From Chloroflexota bacterium (lineage in GTDB: Bacteria; Chloroflexota; Limnocylindria; Limnocylindrales; CSP1-4): a stretch of 60,251 nucleotides of DNA. The position numbers and the translations under genes were made by a program. The first letter of the stretch is position 1. Each line of letters opens with the position of its first letter. Below, one piece after another: positions 14,843 to 26,807 of the stretch. The notes below the pieces were generated by a model, which was given only the letters and a program-made list of their open reading frames with translations, searched no databases and was not told where the DNA came from. The stretch spans positions 1-60,251 of the forward strand of contig JAKOQS010000206.1 in NCBI GenBank assembly GCA_029778235.1, in the 5' to 3' direction.

Positions 14843-15870
14843 CCGGGCGATTCTCGCACGGGGACCCGGACGGCGGCACCCACGATGCCGGGTCGCCCGC
14901 GGCGCAGCTCCGCCCCCGTCATCGGCCGGCCGCCGGCGAGCTGGACGCGGTCCAGTCGCAGGAGGTCGGCGACGGTCGCCAGCGCGAGCGCGTCGCCGTC
15001 CGCGACGATCGTCCCAGGCGCCGCCGGTCGCGCGTCGCCTCCATCCGACCCGCTCCCCTCCCCGCCCGCGGAGAGCGACGCCTCCAGGACGATGAGCCGG
15101 CCCTGCGGCAGCTCCACGAACGAGCCCGGCCAGGGGAGGTGGGCCCGAACGTGCCGCTCGAGCACCGCGGCCGGCGACGACGGGTCCAGGCGGCCGTCCT
15201 CGCGGCGGAGCGGGCGGGTGACCGTCGCTCCCTCCGCGGGCTGCGGGACGGCGGACAGGCTCCCGTCGAGCCATCGGGGCAGCGTCTCCTCCAGGAGGAC
15301 GGCGCCATCACGGGCGAGCTCCGCCTCCAGGGCCGGGGCGGCCTCCGTGCCGTCGAGCGGCCGGCGGGAGACGGCGACGACCGGTCCCGTGTCCACGCCC
15401 GGGTCCATCGCGATGATCGTGACCCCGGTCTCACGGTCGCCGGCCGCGATCGTCGCCGGGACGGGCGTGGCGCCCCGATGCCGCGGCAGCAGGGACGGGT
15501 GGACGTTGAGGAAGCCGCGCGGCGGGATCGCCAGCAGGGCCTCGGGCACGATCCGCCCGTAGTCGGCGGCGACCGCCACGTCCGGCGCCAGGTCCCGCAG
15601 CATCCCGGGCGCGGCGCCGTCGCGGAGCGTGGCCGGCTGCCGCAGATCGAGGCCGAGCGCGCGGGCCCGCGCGGCGACGGGCGTGGGCGTCGGGACGCCG
15701 TCGCGGCCCGCGGGCCGGTCGGGCGTGGAGACCACCGCCACCGGGGCGAGGGTGGGATCCTCGAGCAGGGCGTCGAGCAGGATCAGCGCGAACGACCCGG
15801 AGCCGAAGAAGACGATGCGGGCCGCGCGCCTCGGCGTCCCGTCCGGCGATCCCCGGCCGTCCACGTCCAC
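14839..15870 (-). CDS. fmt: Methionyl-tRNA formyltransferase
   Basis: Fmt formylates initiator methionyl-tRNA with 10-formyl-tetrahydrofolate. The 343-residue product has IVFFGSGSFAL, STPDRPAGR, the catalytic VHPSLLPRHRGATPVP region, AGDRETGVTIIAMDPGVDTG (split by family residues) and a C-terminal OB domain (LPWPGSFVEL; PGTIVADGDALALATVADLL). The GTG start is four bases after def's stop and lacks a strong Shine-Dalgarno, so the first ~15 residues are uncertain. Pairs with def, as usual. Confidence 0.95.
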   Translation of the reverse strand: MDVDGRGSPDGTPRRAARIVFFGSGSFALILLDALLEDPTLAPVAVVSTPDRPAGRDGVPTPTPVAARARALGLDLRQPATLRDGAAPGMLRDLAPDVAVAADYGRIVPEALLAIPPRGFLNVHPSLLPRHRGATPVPATIAAGDRETGVTIIAMDPGVDTGPVVAVSRRPLDGTEAAPALEAELARDGAVLLEETLPRWLDGSLSAVPQPAEGATVTRPLRREDGRLDPSSPAAVLERHVRAHLPWPGSFVELPQGRLIVLEASLSAGGEGSGSDGGDARPAAPGTIVADGDALALATVADLLRLDRVQLAGGRPMTGAELRRGRPGIVGAAVRVPVRESPG

Positions 15871-15874
15871 CGCG

Positions 15875-16399
15875 TCAGCCGCGGCGCGCGAGAGCCTCGC
15901 GCTCCTCCTCGTCCATCCCCTGCTCCTCGAGCCGTCCGACCGGGATGAGCTCGGTCTCCAGGTCGGTCAGGTAGTCGATGAACAGCTTGCCGTCGAGGTG
16001 GTCCAGCTCGTGCTGCATCGCGCGCCCGAGGAGCCCGGAGCCGGCGATCTTGTACTTCTTCCCGCGGCGGTCCTGGGCGACGACCCACACCTTCTCGGCG
16101 CGTGTCACGTAGGCGAAGAAGCCCGGGATCGAGAGGCAGCCCTCCAGGTCGCGGTCGTCACCGTCGGCGCGCACGATGCGCGGGTTCACGAGCTCCAAGA
16201 GCCGTCCGCCGACCTCGACGACCGCCACGTTCACCGCCTCGCCGAGCTGCGGGGCCGCGAGGCCCACGCCAGGCGCATGGCGCATCGTGTCCGTCAGGTC
16301 GTCGATGAGCTCGTGGAGGTACTTGCCGAACGAATCCACCGGCTGGCCCTTGAGACGCAGGCGGGGGTCGCCGAGGGTGAGGATGGGCAGCACGCTCAT
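15875..16399 (-). CDS. def: Peptide deformylase
   Basis: Removes the formyl group from new proteins, using a metal ion. The 174-residue product has all three motifs: GVGLAAPQ (44-51), EGCLS with Cys88, and QHELDH with His130 and His134. ATG start. The -10-like TATACT lies only seven bases before this ATG, so the transcript probably starts at or next to the start codon (leaderless). First gene of the def-fmt-rlmN-rpe-dtd operon. Confidence 0.97.
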   Translation of the reverse strand: MSVLPILTLGDPRLRLKGQPVDSFGKYLHELIDDLTDTMRHAPGVGLAAPQLGEAVNVAVVEVGGRLLELVNPRIVRADGDDRDLEGCLSIPGFFAYVTRAEKVWVVAQDRRGKKYKIAGSGLLGRAMQHELDHLDGKLFIDYLTDLETELIPVGRLEEQGMDEEEREALARRG

Positions 16400-16406
16400 G
16401 GCGGCG

Positions 16407-16412
16407 AGTATA
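16407..16412 (-). promoter_or_regulatory. -10 element giving a leaderless def transcript
   Basis: TATACT on the minus strand, seven bases from the def ATG, so transcription would begin at about the A of the start codon. No -35 consensus is visible upstream. Confidence 0.5.
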
Positions 16413-16515
16413 GCCGAGGGGTCCGGCGCTCCCGGGAGCCCGGGACGGGTGACGGGGCTGGGCCGGGAGCCTGCCCGGGGCCGGGGGAGGCCGGCCGGCG
16501 AGGCCGGCGGTGGCT

Positions 16516-16565
16516 GGCCCCGGCCGGTGTCGGGGTGATCGGCCCCGGCCGGTGCCGGGGTGGTC
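16516..16565. repeat. 25-bp tandem repeat between def and priA
   Basis: Two copies of a 25-bp unit (GGCCCCGGCCGGTGTCGGGG with small changes) in the ~210-base gap downstream of priA and upstream of def. The gap is otherwise GC-rich with short inverted repeats and no gene. It may help end priA transcription. Confidence 0.7.
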
Positions 16566-16609
16566 CGCGTCAGGAGAACGTCGCCCGGCCGGATCGGCAG
16601 GGCCGTGCG

Positions 16610-19165
16610 TCAGAGCAGCGACTCCGGGTCCACGTCCACGACCCACGGCGACGGCGGCGTCCCGCCGAGGAGCGCGACCGGGTCCGGACCGCGGAGCGCC
16701 ACGTTCCAGCGCCAGCGGCCAGCGCGGCGCGCGACATAGGCGGGCGCAGGCCCGATGACCGTCACGCCGGAGCCTCGCGCCAGCGCGCGGTCGCGCAGCA
16801 TCGCGGCCATCTCCGTGGCCGCGCGCCTGGCGGCGTCACGTTCGGGCAACGCGATGGTCAGCTTCACGAGCCGGCCGAACGGGGGCGATCCGACGAGGCG
16901 GCGCAGTGCGAGCTCGTTCGCGTAGAAGGCCGCCGTGTCGCCCGTGGCGACGGCCTGCATCACCGGGTGTTCGGGGAGGTAGGTCTGGACGATCGCACGA
17001 CCCGGCCGTTCGCCGCGTCCCGCCCGGCCGATCGCCTGCACGACGAGCTGGAGCGTCCGCTCCGCCGCCCGCTCGTCGGGGAGGTTGAGCGCGACGTCCG
17101 CCGAGACGACCCCCACCAGGGTGACCTCGGGAACGTCGAGCCCCTTGGTGACCAGGCTGGTGCCGACGAGGACGTCGAGCCGGCCGTCGGCGAACGCGTC
17201 CACCACCCGCACGGCCTCGCCCTTGCGCTCGACGACGTCGCGATCGAGCCGGCCGACGCGCAGGCCCGGGAACAGGCCGCGGACCTCGCGCTCGATCCGC
17301 TCGGTCCCGCCGCCGAGATACCGCACGCGGGCTGACCCGCATCCGCGGCATCGCTGCGGCACCGGCGCCGAGGCTCCGCAGTGGTGGCATCGGAGCACGG
17401 ACGCGGCCTCGTGGTAGACCAGCGGCCGGTCGCAGTCGGGGCACGCCTCCACCCGGCCGCAGTCGCGGCAGAGCACCACGGACGCCGCGCCGCGGCGGTT
17501 CATCACCAGGATCGCCCGATCGCCTGCCCCGACGTCGAGCGACGCGAGCGCGTCGGCCAGCCGGCGGGAGAGCAGGCCGCGGTTCCCGCCCGCGAGCTCT
17601 GCGCGGAGATCCACCACCTCGACCGCGGGCGGCTCCCCCGCGAGACGCGCCGGGAGCGTGACACGAGCGTACGTCCCGTCGAGCGCGCGCCCATACGTCT
17701 CCACGGCGGGGGTCGCGCTGCCGAGCACCACGGCGGCCCCGGCGAGCGCGCCGAGGCGGACGGCGACGTCGCGCGCCTGGAGCCGCGGCAGGCGATCGCT
17801 CTTGTACGCGGGGTCGTGCTCCTCGTCCACCACGATCAGCCCCACGTCCGCGAGCGGCGCCGCGACCGCGATGCGCGTCCCGACGACGACGTCCGCCCCG
17901 CCGGCGCGGATCCGCCGCCACTCGTCCGTCCGCTCGCCCTCGCCGAGGGCGGAGTGCAGCACGGCCACCTCGGCGTCGAGGTCCGCGCGGATCCGGTCGA
18001 GCAGCGGCGTCGCCAGCGCGACCTCGGGCACCAGGACGAGCGCGGGTCGCCCCGCCGCGAGCGACAGTGCGATCGCCTCGACGTAGACCGCGGTCCGGCC
18101 GCCGCCGGTGACGCCGTCCACGAGCAGCGGCCGCGGGTCGCGGGCGGCGATCGCGGCAGAAACGGCGGCCACCGCCGCGTCCTGCTCCGCGGACAGGTCC
18201 GCGCCGGCGGGCCGGCCGCCCCGCCGCCCGGCCGCGCGTCCCTCGAGAGGCCGTCGCGCCCGCTCCCGCACGTCCGCGACCGCGAGCCCACGGCGCACCA
18301 GGCCGGCCGGCACCCCGCTCCCGTGCGACGCCGCGATCCGCGTCGCGGGGACGCCCTCCGGCTCGCCCGCGAGGTCCCGCAGCGCGGAGAGCTGCCGCGG
18401 CCCGAGCCGCCCGCCCGTGACCGGGCGCCCATCATCCACCGCGGCGAGCGCCGCGCGTCCGTCCCCGGTGGCGATCAGCCAGCGGTCGTACCGCGGGCCC
18501 GCGCCCGCCGCCCGGAGCTCCCACGCGAGGTGGACGATCCCCCGGGACTCCAGGTCGTGCAGGCGGCGAAGGCCGGCGGCACGGCCCGTCTCGCCCACCA
18601 GCTCCGCGGCGGGACGCGGGCCCGCCTCCAGGCGCGCGAGGATGTCCCGCGTCCACGCGTCGTCCGGTGGGGCAGCCGCCGCGGGTGATCCGTGCGCTGC
18701 CTGCCCGCCGGCGCCGGGATCCGCCGCGGCGGGTGGGGCCGCGGGCGCCCGCTCGACGATGAGCTCCACGCGCTCGAGCGTGCCCGGGGGGAGCATCGCG
18801 CGGATCGTCGCGGCCGGCGGCGAGAGATAGGTCTCGCTGATCGAGGCCGCCAGAGCGAGCGAGAGCGCGGGCAGGACCGGCCCGTCGGCACGGAGGCGGG
18901 CGACGACGGGCTTCGTCGGGACACCCGGGTCGTCCCCGACGCGGCCGAGCACGACGCCCAGCGCGCGCCGTCGCCCGAAGTCCACCAGGACCGCCTCACC
19001 GGGCGCGACGTCGGCGGAGGCCTCCGTCAGGTGATACGTGTACGGCCGGTCGCCACCCGCGCCGGCGGCGTCCACGGCGACCGCCACCCAGGCGACCGGT
19101 CGCGCGGCATCGTCCGCTGCCGGGCGGGAGGGCTCGCCTCCGTGGGTCGCGCGCGGCGAGCGCAC
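16610..19165 (-). CDS. priA: Primosomal protein N' (PriA) with altered Walker A
   Basis: PriA restarts collapsed replication forks and is normally an ATP-driven 3'-5' helicase. The 851-residue product has the N-terminal DNA-binding domain, Walker B DEEHDP, LGSATPAVETYGRAL, the eight-cysteine zinc site (CRDC, CPDC, CHHC, CRGC), GTERIEREV and QAIGRAGRGERPG. The Walker A, expected as GVTGSGKT, reads GVTGGGRT: the catalytic lysine is Arg357 and the serine is glycine; the codon is CGG at 18095-18097. ATPase activity is therefore doubtful, as in actinobacterial PriA-like proteins. GTG start, weakly supported; 37 bases after gmk. Confidence 0.93.
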   Translation of the reverse strand: MRSPRATHGGEPSRPAADDAARPVAWVAVAVDAAGAGGDRPYTYHLTEASADVAPGEAVLVDFGRRRALGVVLGRVGDDPGVPTKPVVARLRADGPVLPALSLALAASISETYLSPPAATIRAMLPPGTLERVELIVERAPAAPPAAADPGAGGQAAHGSPAAAAPPDDAWTRDILARLEAGPRPAAELVGETGRAAGLRRLHDLESRGIVHLAWELRAAGAGPRYDRWLIATGDGRAALAAVDDGRPVTGGRLGPRQLSALRDLAGEPEGVPATRIAASHGSGVPAGLVRRGLAVADVRERARRPLEGRAAGRRGGRPAGADLSAEQDAAVAAVSAAIAARDPRPLLVDGVTGGGRTAVYVEAIALSLAAGRPALVLVPEVALATPLLDRIRADLDAEVAVLHSALGEGERTDEWRRIRAGGADVVVGTRIAVAAPLADVGLIVVDEEHDPAYKSDRLPRLQARDVAVRLGALAGAAVVLGSATPAVETYGRALDGTYARVTLPARLAGEPPAVEVVDLRAELAGGNRGLLSRRLADALASLDVGAGDRAILVMNRRGAASVVLCRDCGRVEACPDCDRPLVYHEAASVLRCHHCGASAPVPQRCRGCGSARVRYLGGGTERIEREVRGLFPGLRVGRLDRDVVERKGEAVRVVDAFADGRLDVLVGTSLVTKGLDVPEVTLVGVVSADVALNLPDERAAERTLQLVVQAIGRAGRGERPGRAIVQTYLPEHPVMQAVATGDTAAFYANELALRRLVGSPPFGRLVKLTIALPERDAARRAATEMAAMLRDRALARGSGVTVIGPAPAYVARRAGRWRWNVALRGPDPVALLGGTPPSPWVVDVDPESLL

Positions 19166-19202
19166 GCCGGCGCCCGCCCCTTCTCGCGGGGGCGGACCCG
19201 CG

Positions 19203-19823
19203 TCAGACCCGGAGCCGCCGGTCGGCGTTCGCGCGCTGCTCGTCGTCGATGATCCTCACGATGGCGGCGGCCGTCCGGTCGATCTCGCCGGTCCGGTTCT
19301 CGACCACGTGATCGTAGTCGTCGCGGCGCGCCAGCTCGTCCATCGCGTTGCGCTGCCGGACCTCCAGCTCGTGGGCGGACTCGGTGCCGCGCGCCCGAAG
19401 CCTGCTGAAGAGCTCCTCGGTGGACGGCGGCATGAGGAAGATCAGGAGCGCGTCGGGGACCTCCCGCTTGACCGTCGCCGCTCCCTGGACGTCGATCTTG
19501 AGGACCACGTGCCGTCCGGCCGCAAGGGCGGCCCGGACGCTGTCGCGCGGCGTGCCGTACCAGTTGCCGTGCACCTCGGCGCACTCGAGGAATCCGGCGG
19601 CCTCGCGTATCCGGGCGAACGCCTCGGGCGTCAGGAACCGGTAGTCGATCCCGTCCACCTCGCCGGGACGCGGAGCGCGCGTGGTGCAGGTCACGACATA
19701 GTGGTACGCCGCCGCGCCGGGGAGCCGGCGCATCGCGGCGATGATCGTGTCCTTCCCGACACCGGACGGGCCGCTGATGATCACGAGGAGGGCGCCCGCG
19801 GCGCCGAGGACCGGTGCCGTCAT
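19203..19823 (-). CDS. gmk: Guanylate kinase
   Basis: Phosphorylates GMP to GDP. The 206-residue product has the P-loop GPSGVGKD (18-25; Asp in place of the usual Ser/Thr after Lys, a known variant), TRAPRPGEVDGIDYRFL in the GMP-binding region, HGNWYGTP and LKIDVQGA. ATG start at 19823 was chosen because it overlaps the rluD stop as ATGA; the longer frame upstream lies inside rluD. Confidence 0.95.
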   Translation of the reverse strand: MTAPVLGAAGALLVIISGPSGVGKDTIIAAMRRLPGAAAYHYVVTCTTRAPRPGEVDGIDYRFLTPEAFARIREAAGFLECAEVHGNWYGTPRDSVRAALAAGRHVVLKIDVQGAATVKREVPDALLIFLMPPSTEELFSRLRARGTESAHELEVRQRNAMDELARRDDYDHVVENRTGEIDRTAAAIVRIIDDEQRANADRRLRV

Positions 19824-20782
19824 CGGCCGATCCTCCCGGGGGTGGGCAGCCCGTCGAGGGCCGCGCCACGGGCCCGCAGGCCGGCGAGGACCTCCTCGAG
19901 ATCGGCGGGCAGGGGCGCCACCGCCCGGATGAGGTGGCCGTCCGCCGGCGACTGCAGCTCCAGGCGCCATGCATGCAGGAAGAGTCGGCCCAGGCCGTCG
20001 GGACCCTTGCGCGCCGTCCCGGTTCCGTACAGGATGTCGCCCGCGACCGGGTGCCCGAGGGCGGCCATGTGGACGCGGATCTGGTGCGTCCGCCCGGTGA
20101 CGAGGTCCACCTCGAGGAACGTCCAGCCCGGCAGGCGCTCGCGCACCCGGTAGCCCGTGGTCGCGGGCTGGCCGTCGGAGGTCACTGCGCGCTTCAGGCG
20201 GTTGCGCGGGTCGCGGCCGATGGGCGCCTCGATCCGCCCGACGGGCGCCTCGACGGCGCCCAGGACGAGGGCGAGGTACGTCTTCTTCACGCGCCGTGCC
20301 TTCAGCTGCGCCATGAGGCTCGCCTGCGCCCGATCGTCCTTCGCGACCATCAGGAGGCCGGAGGTGTCCCGGTCGAGCCGGTGGACGATCCCCGGCCGCT
20401 GGACGCCCGCGATGCCGCCGTAGGTCGTGTCGCGCGCGAGCAGCGCGTTCACCAGCGTCCCGCCCGCGTGCCCCGGAGCCGGGTGCACAACGAGCCCGGA
20501 CGGCTTGTCCACGATGAGCAGGTCGTCGTCCTCGTAGACGACCTGGAGCGGGATCTCCTCGGCCTCGAGCTGGAGCGGCGTCGGGTCAGGCACCTCGACC
20601 CGCAGCACGCTGCCGCCCGCGACGATCGCGTTGGCCTTGGTGGGCGCCCCGTCGAGGACGACGTGTCCCTCGGCGATGAGGCGCTGGACGTAGGAGCGCG
20701 AGAGCCCCGTGCGGTCGGCGGCGAACCGGTCGAGGCGCTCGCCCGCGGACTCGGGCGGGACGGACACCTCGAGGGTCCTCAC
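19820..20782 (-). CDS. rluD: 23S rRNA pseudouridine synthase, RluD family
   Basis: Converts specific uridines of 23S rRNA to pseudouridine. The 320-residue product has an N-terminal S4 RNA-binding domain (ERLDRFAADRTGLSRSYVQR), then DDLLIVDKPSGLVVHPA, the catalytic HRLDRDTSGLLMVAK, and GRTHQIRVHMAALGHPVAGD. GTG start overlaps the lspA stop as GTGA and has a strong G-rich Shine-Dalgarno (GGAGGGGGGAG) seven bases upstream. lspA-rluD adjacency is common. The exact target base is not provable from sequence. Confidence 0.92.
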   Translation of the reverse strand: MRTLEVSVPPESAGERLDRFAADRTGLSRSYVQRLIAEGHVVLDGAPTKANAIVAGGSVLRVEVPDPTPLQLEAEEIPLQVVYEDDDLLIVDKPSGLVVHPAPGHAGGTLVNALLARDTTYGGIAGVQRPGIVHRLDRDTSGLLMVAKDDRAQASLMAQLKARRVKKTYLALVLGAVEAPVGRIEAPIGRDPRNRLKRAVTSDGQPATTGYRVRERLPGWTFLEVDLVTGRTHQIRVHMAALGHPVAGDILYGTGTARKGPDGLGRLFLHAWRLELQSPADGHLIRAVAPLPADLEEVLAGLRARGAALDGLPTPGRIGR

Positions 20783-21360
20783 CGAGCGGCTCCCCCCTCC
20801 ACCGGCCCGTCCGCGGGCCCGTCGGCACCCGGCCGCGCCCCCTCGCCCCCGGGCCGGCCGCCGAACCGCTCCCCGATCGCCGGCACGAATGCCAGCACGA
20901 TCAGCACGAGGATCCCGATGTCGATGCACGCGTCGGCGACGTTGAACGTGAAGAACCGCCAGTCGCCGATCCCGAGATCGACGAAGTCCACGACGTACCC
21001 GTACCGGAAGCGGTCGATCATGTTGCCGACCGCGCCGCCGAGCAGCAGGCCGAGGCCCACGGTCGCGAGCCACCCGCCGGTCCCGGACAGGCGGGCGTGC
21101 ATCCAGAGGATCGCCCCGATCACGGCGAGGCTCACGAGGCCGAACAGGAGGGCCTGCTGCTGGAACAGGCCGAACAGGGCTCCCGTGTTCTGGATGTACC
21201 AGATCCGCACCCAGTCGCCGATCACCTGGACCGGCTCGCCCAGCGGGAAGTTGGCGACCACGTAGGCCTTGCTCGCCTGGTCCACGAGCACGACGATCCC
21301 GGCGGTGGCCACGAATGCGACCCAGCGCCCCACGGTGGTGCCGGCGACGACCCGGCTCAC
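20779..21360 (-). CDS. lspA: Lipoprotein signal peptidase
   Basis: Membrane aspartyl protease that cleaves prolipoprotein signal peptides. The 193-residue product has four hydrophobic segments, the NTGALFG loop, GNMIDR and FNVADACID carrying the two catalytic aspartates. The C-terminal ~30 residues are Gly/Pro-rich and probably cytoplasmic. GTG start; 34 bases after ileS, so in the same operon. At least one likely substrate (lipobox protein at 38305-40248) is in this window. Confidence 0.95.
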   Translation of the reverse strand: MSRVVAGTTVGRWVAFVATAGIVVLVDQASKAYVVANFPLGEPVQVIGDWVRIWYIQNTGALFGLFQQQALLFGLVSLAVIGAILWMHARLSGTGGWLATVGLGLLLGGAVGNMIDRFRYGYVVDFVDLGIGDWRFFTFNVADACIDIGILVLIVLAFVPAIGERFGGRPGGEGARPGADGPADGPVEGGAAR

Positions 21361-21394
21361 GCCGTCGCCCCCCGGCCGTGCAGCGCGTCGCGGC

Positions 21395-24742
<3,348 letters not shown>

Positions 24743-24930
24743 CTGCCCTCTGAACGGACGAACGGCGCCGGGTCCGCCGTGGACGCGACGCCGTCCCGTG
24801 GGTCGCGAGGCGGTGCGCCGCGGCCCTGACCGCCCCGTCCCGGACGTGGATCGGAGTCCGGTAAGCGTCCCACAGCGGTTCGCGGCGAGTCAACTCGGCG
24901 GCGTCGCGGGAGGGTTCGGCCGTTCCACGG

Positions 24931-24936
24931 TATCCT
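24931..24936 (+). promoter_or_regulatory. -10 element of the LCP gene
   Basis: TATCCT, 11 bases before the ATG at 24948. There is no Shine-Dalgarno in between, so a very short or absent 5' leader is implied. No -35 consensus. Confidence 0.4.
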
Positions 24937-24947
24937 CTCCACCCGAC

Positions 24948-26753
24948 ATGGCCAGCCAGTCCCGCGCCCAGGAAGACCCGCGTCCCACGGCGCGCTCCTC
25001 GTTCGCCGCCGCCTTCCTCTCGTTCCTCTTCCCGGGGCTCGGCCAGGCGTACGCCGGCGCATGGGAGCGCGCGCTCGCCTTCGCGGCCATCCCCGTGCTC
25101 CTGATCGCCCTCCTCGCGGGCATCGTGCTGCGCTACCGCATGGAGCTGCTCGGCTACCTGATCCAGCCGACCATCCTGATCGCCCTCCTCGGCTTCTCGG
25201 CCGTCGTGCTGGTCTACCGGATGGTCGCCGTCATCGACGCCTACCGCGTCGCCGACTACGTCAACGGCTGGCGGGAGTCGGGCCAGGGCCGCGTCGGCCC
25301 GCCGCGCCGCCGCGTGAGCCCGTTCGGGCTCGCGGGCCTGGGGGCGATCCTCGCCGTCATGGTCGCGGGCCACCTCGCGGTCGGCTACTACGGCGTCCAG
25401 GCGCTCGATCTGATCGGCAGCGTCTTCGGCGGCGGCGACCCGACCGAGGAGGTCGTGATCGCCGCCCCCAGCCCGTCGCTCGCGCCCGGTGAGTCCGCAC
25501 CGCCGTCCACGCCCCTTCCCGAGGGCACGGCGGCGGCTGTCGCCACGGTGACCCCCACGAGCATCCCCCGCTGGGACGGCAAGGAGCGCCTGAACATCCT
25601 CCTGGTCGGCGCGGACCAGCGCCCGGACCAGGGCTACTTCAACACCGACACCCTCATCGTGGTGAGCATCGATCCCACGACGAAGGAGGTCGCGATGTTC
25701 AGCCTGCCGCGGGACACCGTGGACGTCCCGCTTCCGGCGGACAGCCCGGCGCGCGCCGTCTACGGCGACGTCTTCGGCGGCAAGATCAACAGCCTGTGCA
25801 TGGCCGCCAAGGCACGGCCGGACATCTTCCCGTCCGGCTGCTTCGGGACGATCAAGGAGGTCCTGGGCGCGCTCTACGGCCTGGACATCAAGTACTACGT
25901 CGAGGTCAACTTCGAGGGCTTCAAGCAGGTCGTGGACGCGCTCGGCGGCGTGACGATCAACGTCCAGACGCCCGTGGTGGACGACAGCTACCCCACCGAC
26001 AAGGGCCAGCTGATGCGCGTCTACATCCCGTCCGGGATCCAGCACATGACCGGCGAAGAGGCGCTCGTGTACGCGCGCAGCCGGCACGGGTCCTCCGACT
26101 TCGACCGCGGCCAGCGCCAGCAGCGCGTCATCCTCTCGCTCCGCCAGCAGGCGGACGTGGCCGGGATGATCCCGCGCATCCCGGACCTCGTGAAGAGCCT
26201 GAAGAAGGCGGTCCACACGGACATCCCGGTGGACCTCCTCCCGCAGCTGGCCCAGCTGGCGGGCGACATCGACATGACACGGCTGCGCTCGCAGGTCTTC
26301 GCGCCCAGCTTCTGGGCGACCGAGGTCCGCTCGGGCGACCCGCGTGGCTACGTGATCGTCCCGAAGGTGGATCGCATCCAGTACGGCGTCCGGGCGGCGT
26401 TCGCCGACAAGGCGACCGACATCGCGCTGCGCGAGAAGGTCGCCGCGGAGGGCGCCCGCGTCTGGGTCCTCAACGGGACCGGCGCCGCCGGTCAGGCCGC
26501 CGACATCGCGAGCTACCTCTCGTGGAGCGGCATGGAGGCCTCGGCGCCGAACCAGAAGCCCGACGACAAGCCGGCGACGACGGTCGTCCGCGTCTACAAC
26601 GGCGCCGAGACGAAGATGCCCCAGACGATCGCGTACCTGGAGAAGGTCCTCAAGGTCACGGTGGAGCCGGTGACCGACCCGGCCGTCCGCGTGGACGTGA
26701 TCGTCATCACGGCACCCGACACGCCCAAGCTCCAGGCGCCCAACGCCCCGTAG
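24948..26753 (+). CDS. LytR-CpsA-Psr (LCP) family cell-wall ligase
   Basis: LCP proteins attach secondary polymers to peptidoglycan at the outer face of the membrane. The 601-residue product has a cytoplasmic start, hydrophobic segments near residues 20-85 and a membrane segment near 125-150, a Pro/Ser/Thr linker, then the LCP domain: ILLVGADQRPDQGYFNTDTL, FSLPRDTVDVPLP, KINSLCMAA, YYVEVNFEGFKQVVDALGGV and YARSRHGSSDFDRGQRQQRV (each within family consensus). A C-terminal LytR_C domain follows (VWVLNGTGAAGQAADIASYL). ATG start, near-leaderless. Stands alone, divergent from ileS and convergent with ilvE. Confidence 0.92.
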   Translation: MASQSRAQEDPRPTARSSFAAAFLSFLFPGLGQAYAGAWERALAFAAIPVLLIALLAGIVLRYRMELLGYLIQPTILIALLGFSAVVLVYRMVAVIDAYRVADYVNGWRESGQGRVGPPRRRVSPFGLAGLGAILAVMVAGHLAVGYYGVQALDLIGSVFGGGDPTEEVVIAAPSPSLAPGESAPPSTPLPEGTAAAVATVTPTSIPRWDGKERLNILLVGADQRPDQGYFNTDTLIVVSIDPTTKEVAMFSLPRDTVDVPLPADSPARAVYGDVFGGKINSLCMAAKARPDIFPSGCFGTIKEVLGALYGLDIKYYVEVNFEGFKQVVDALGGVTINVQTPVVDDSYPTDKGQLMRVYIPSGIQHMTGEEALVYARSRHGSSDFDRGQRQQRVILSLRQQADVAGMIPRIPDLVKSLKKAVHTDIPVDLLPQLAQLAGDIDMTRLRSQVFAPSFWATEVRSGDPRGYVIVPKVDRIQYGVRAAFADKATDIALREKVAAEGARVWVLNGTGAAGQAADIASYLSWSGMEASAPNQKPDDKPATTVVRVYNGAETKMPQTIAYLEKVLKVTVEPVTDPAVRVDVIVITAPDTPKLQAPNAP

Positions 26754-26807
26754 CCGCCCCGGCGGCAGGAGACGTCGGGACCGTGATCGCCGTGCGCCGG
26801 CGTGGCG

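Noticed and set aside
24743-24947. T-box riboswitch upstream of ileS
   Set aside because: No TGG(N)ACCGCG-type T-box motif on the minus strand near the gene; a GGTGCGCCGCGG on the plus strand is in the wrong orientation and is just GC-rich sequence.
26754-26807. Terminator between the LCP gene and ilvE
   Set aside because: The 54-base convergent gap has only weak GC-rich self-complementarity and no T-run.
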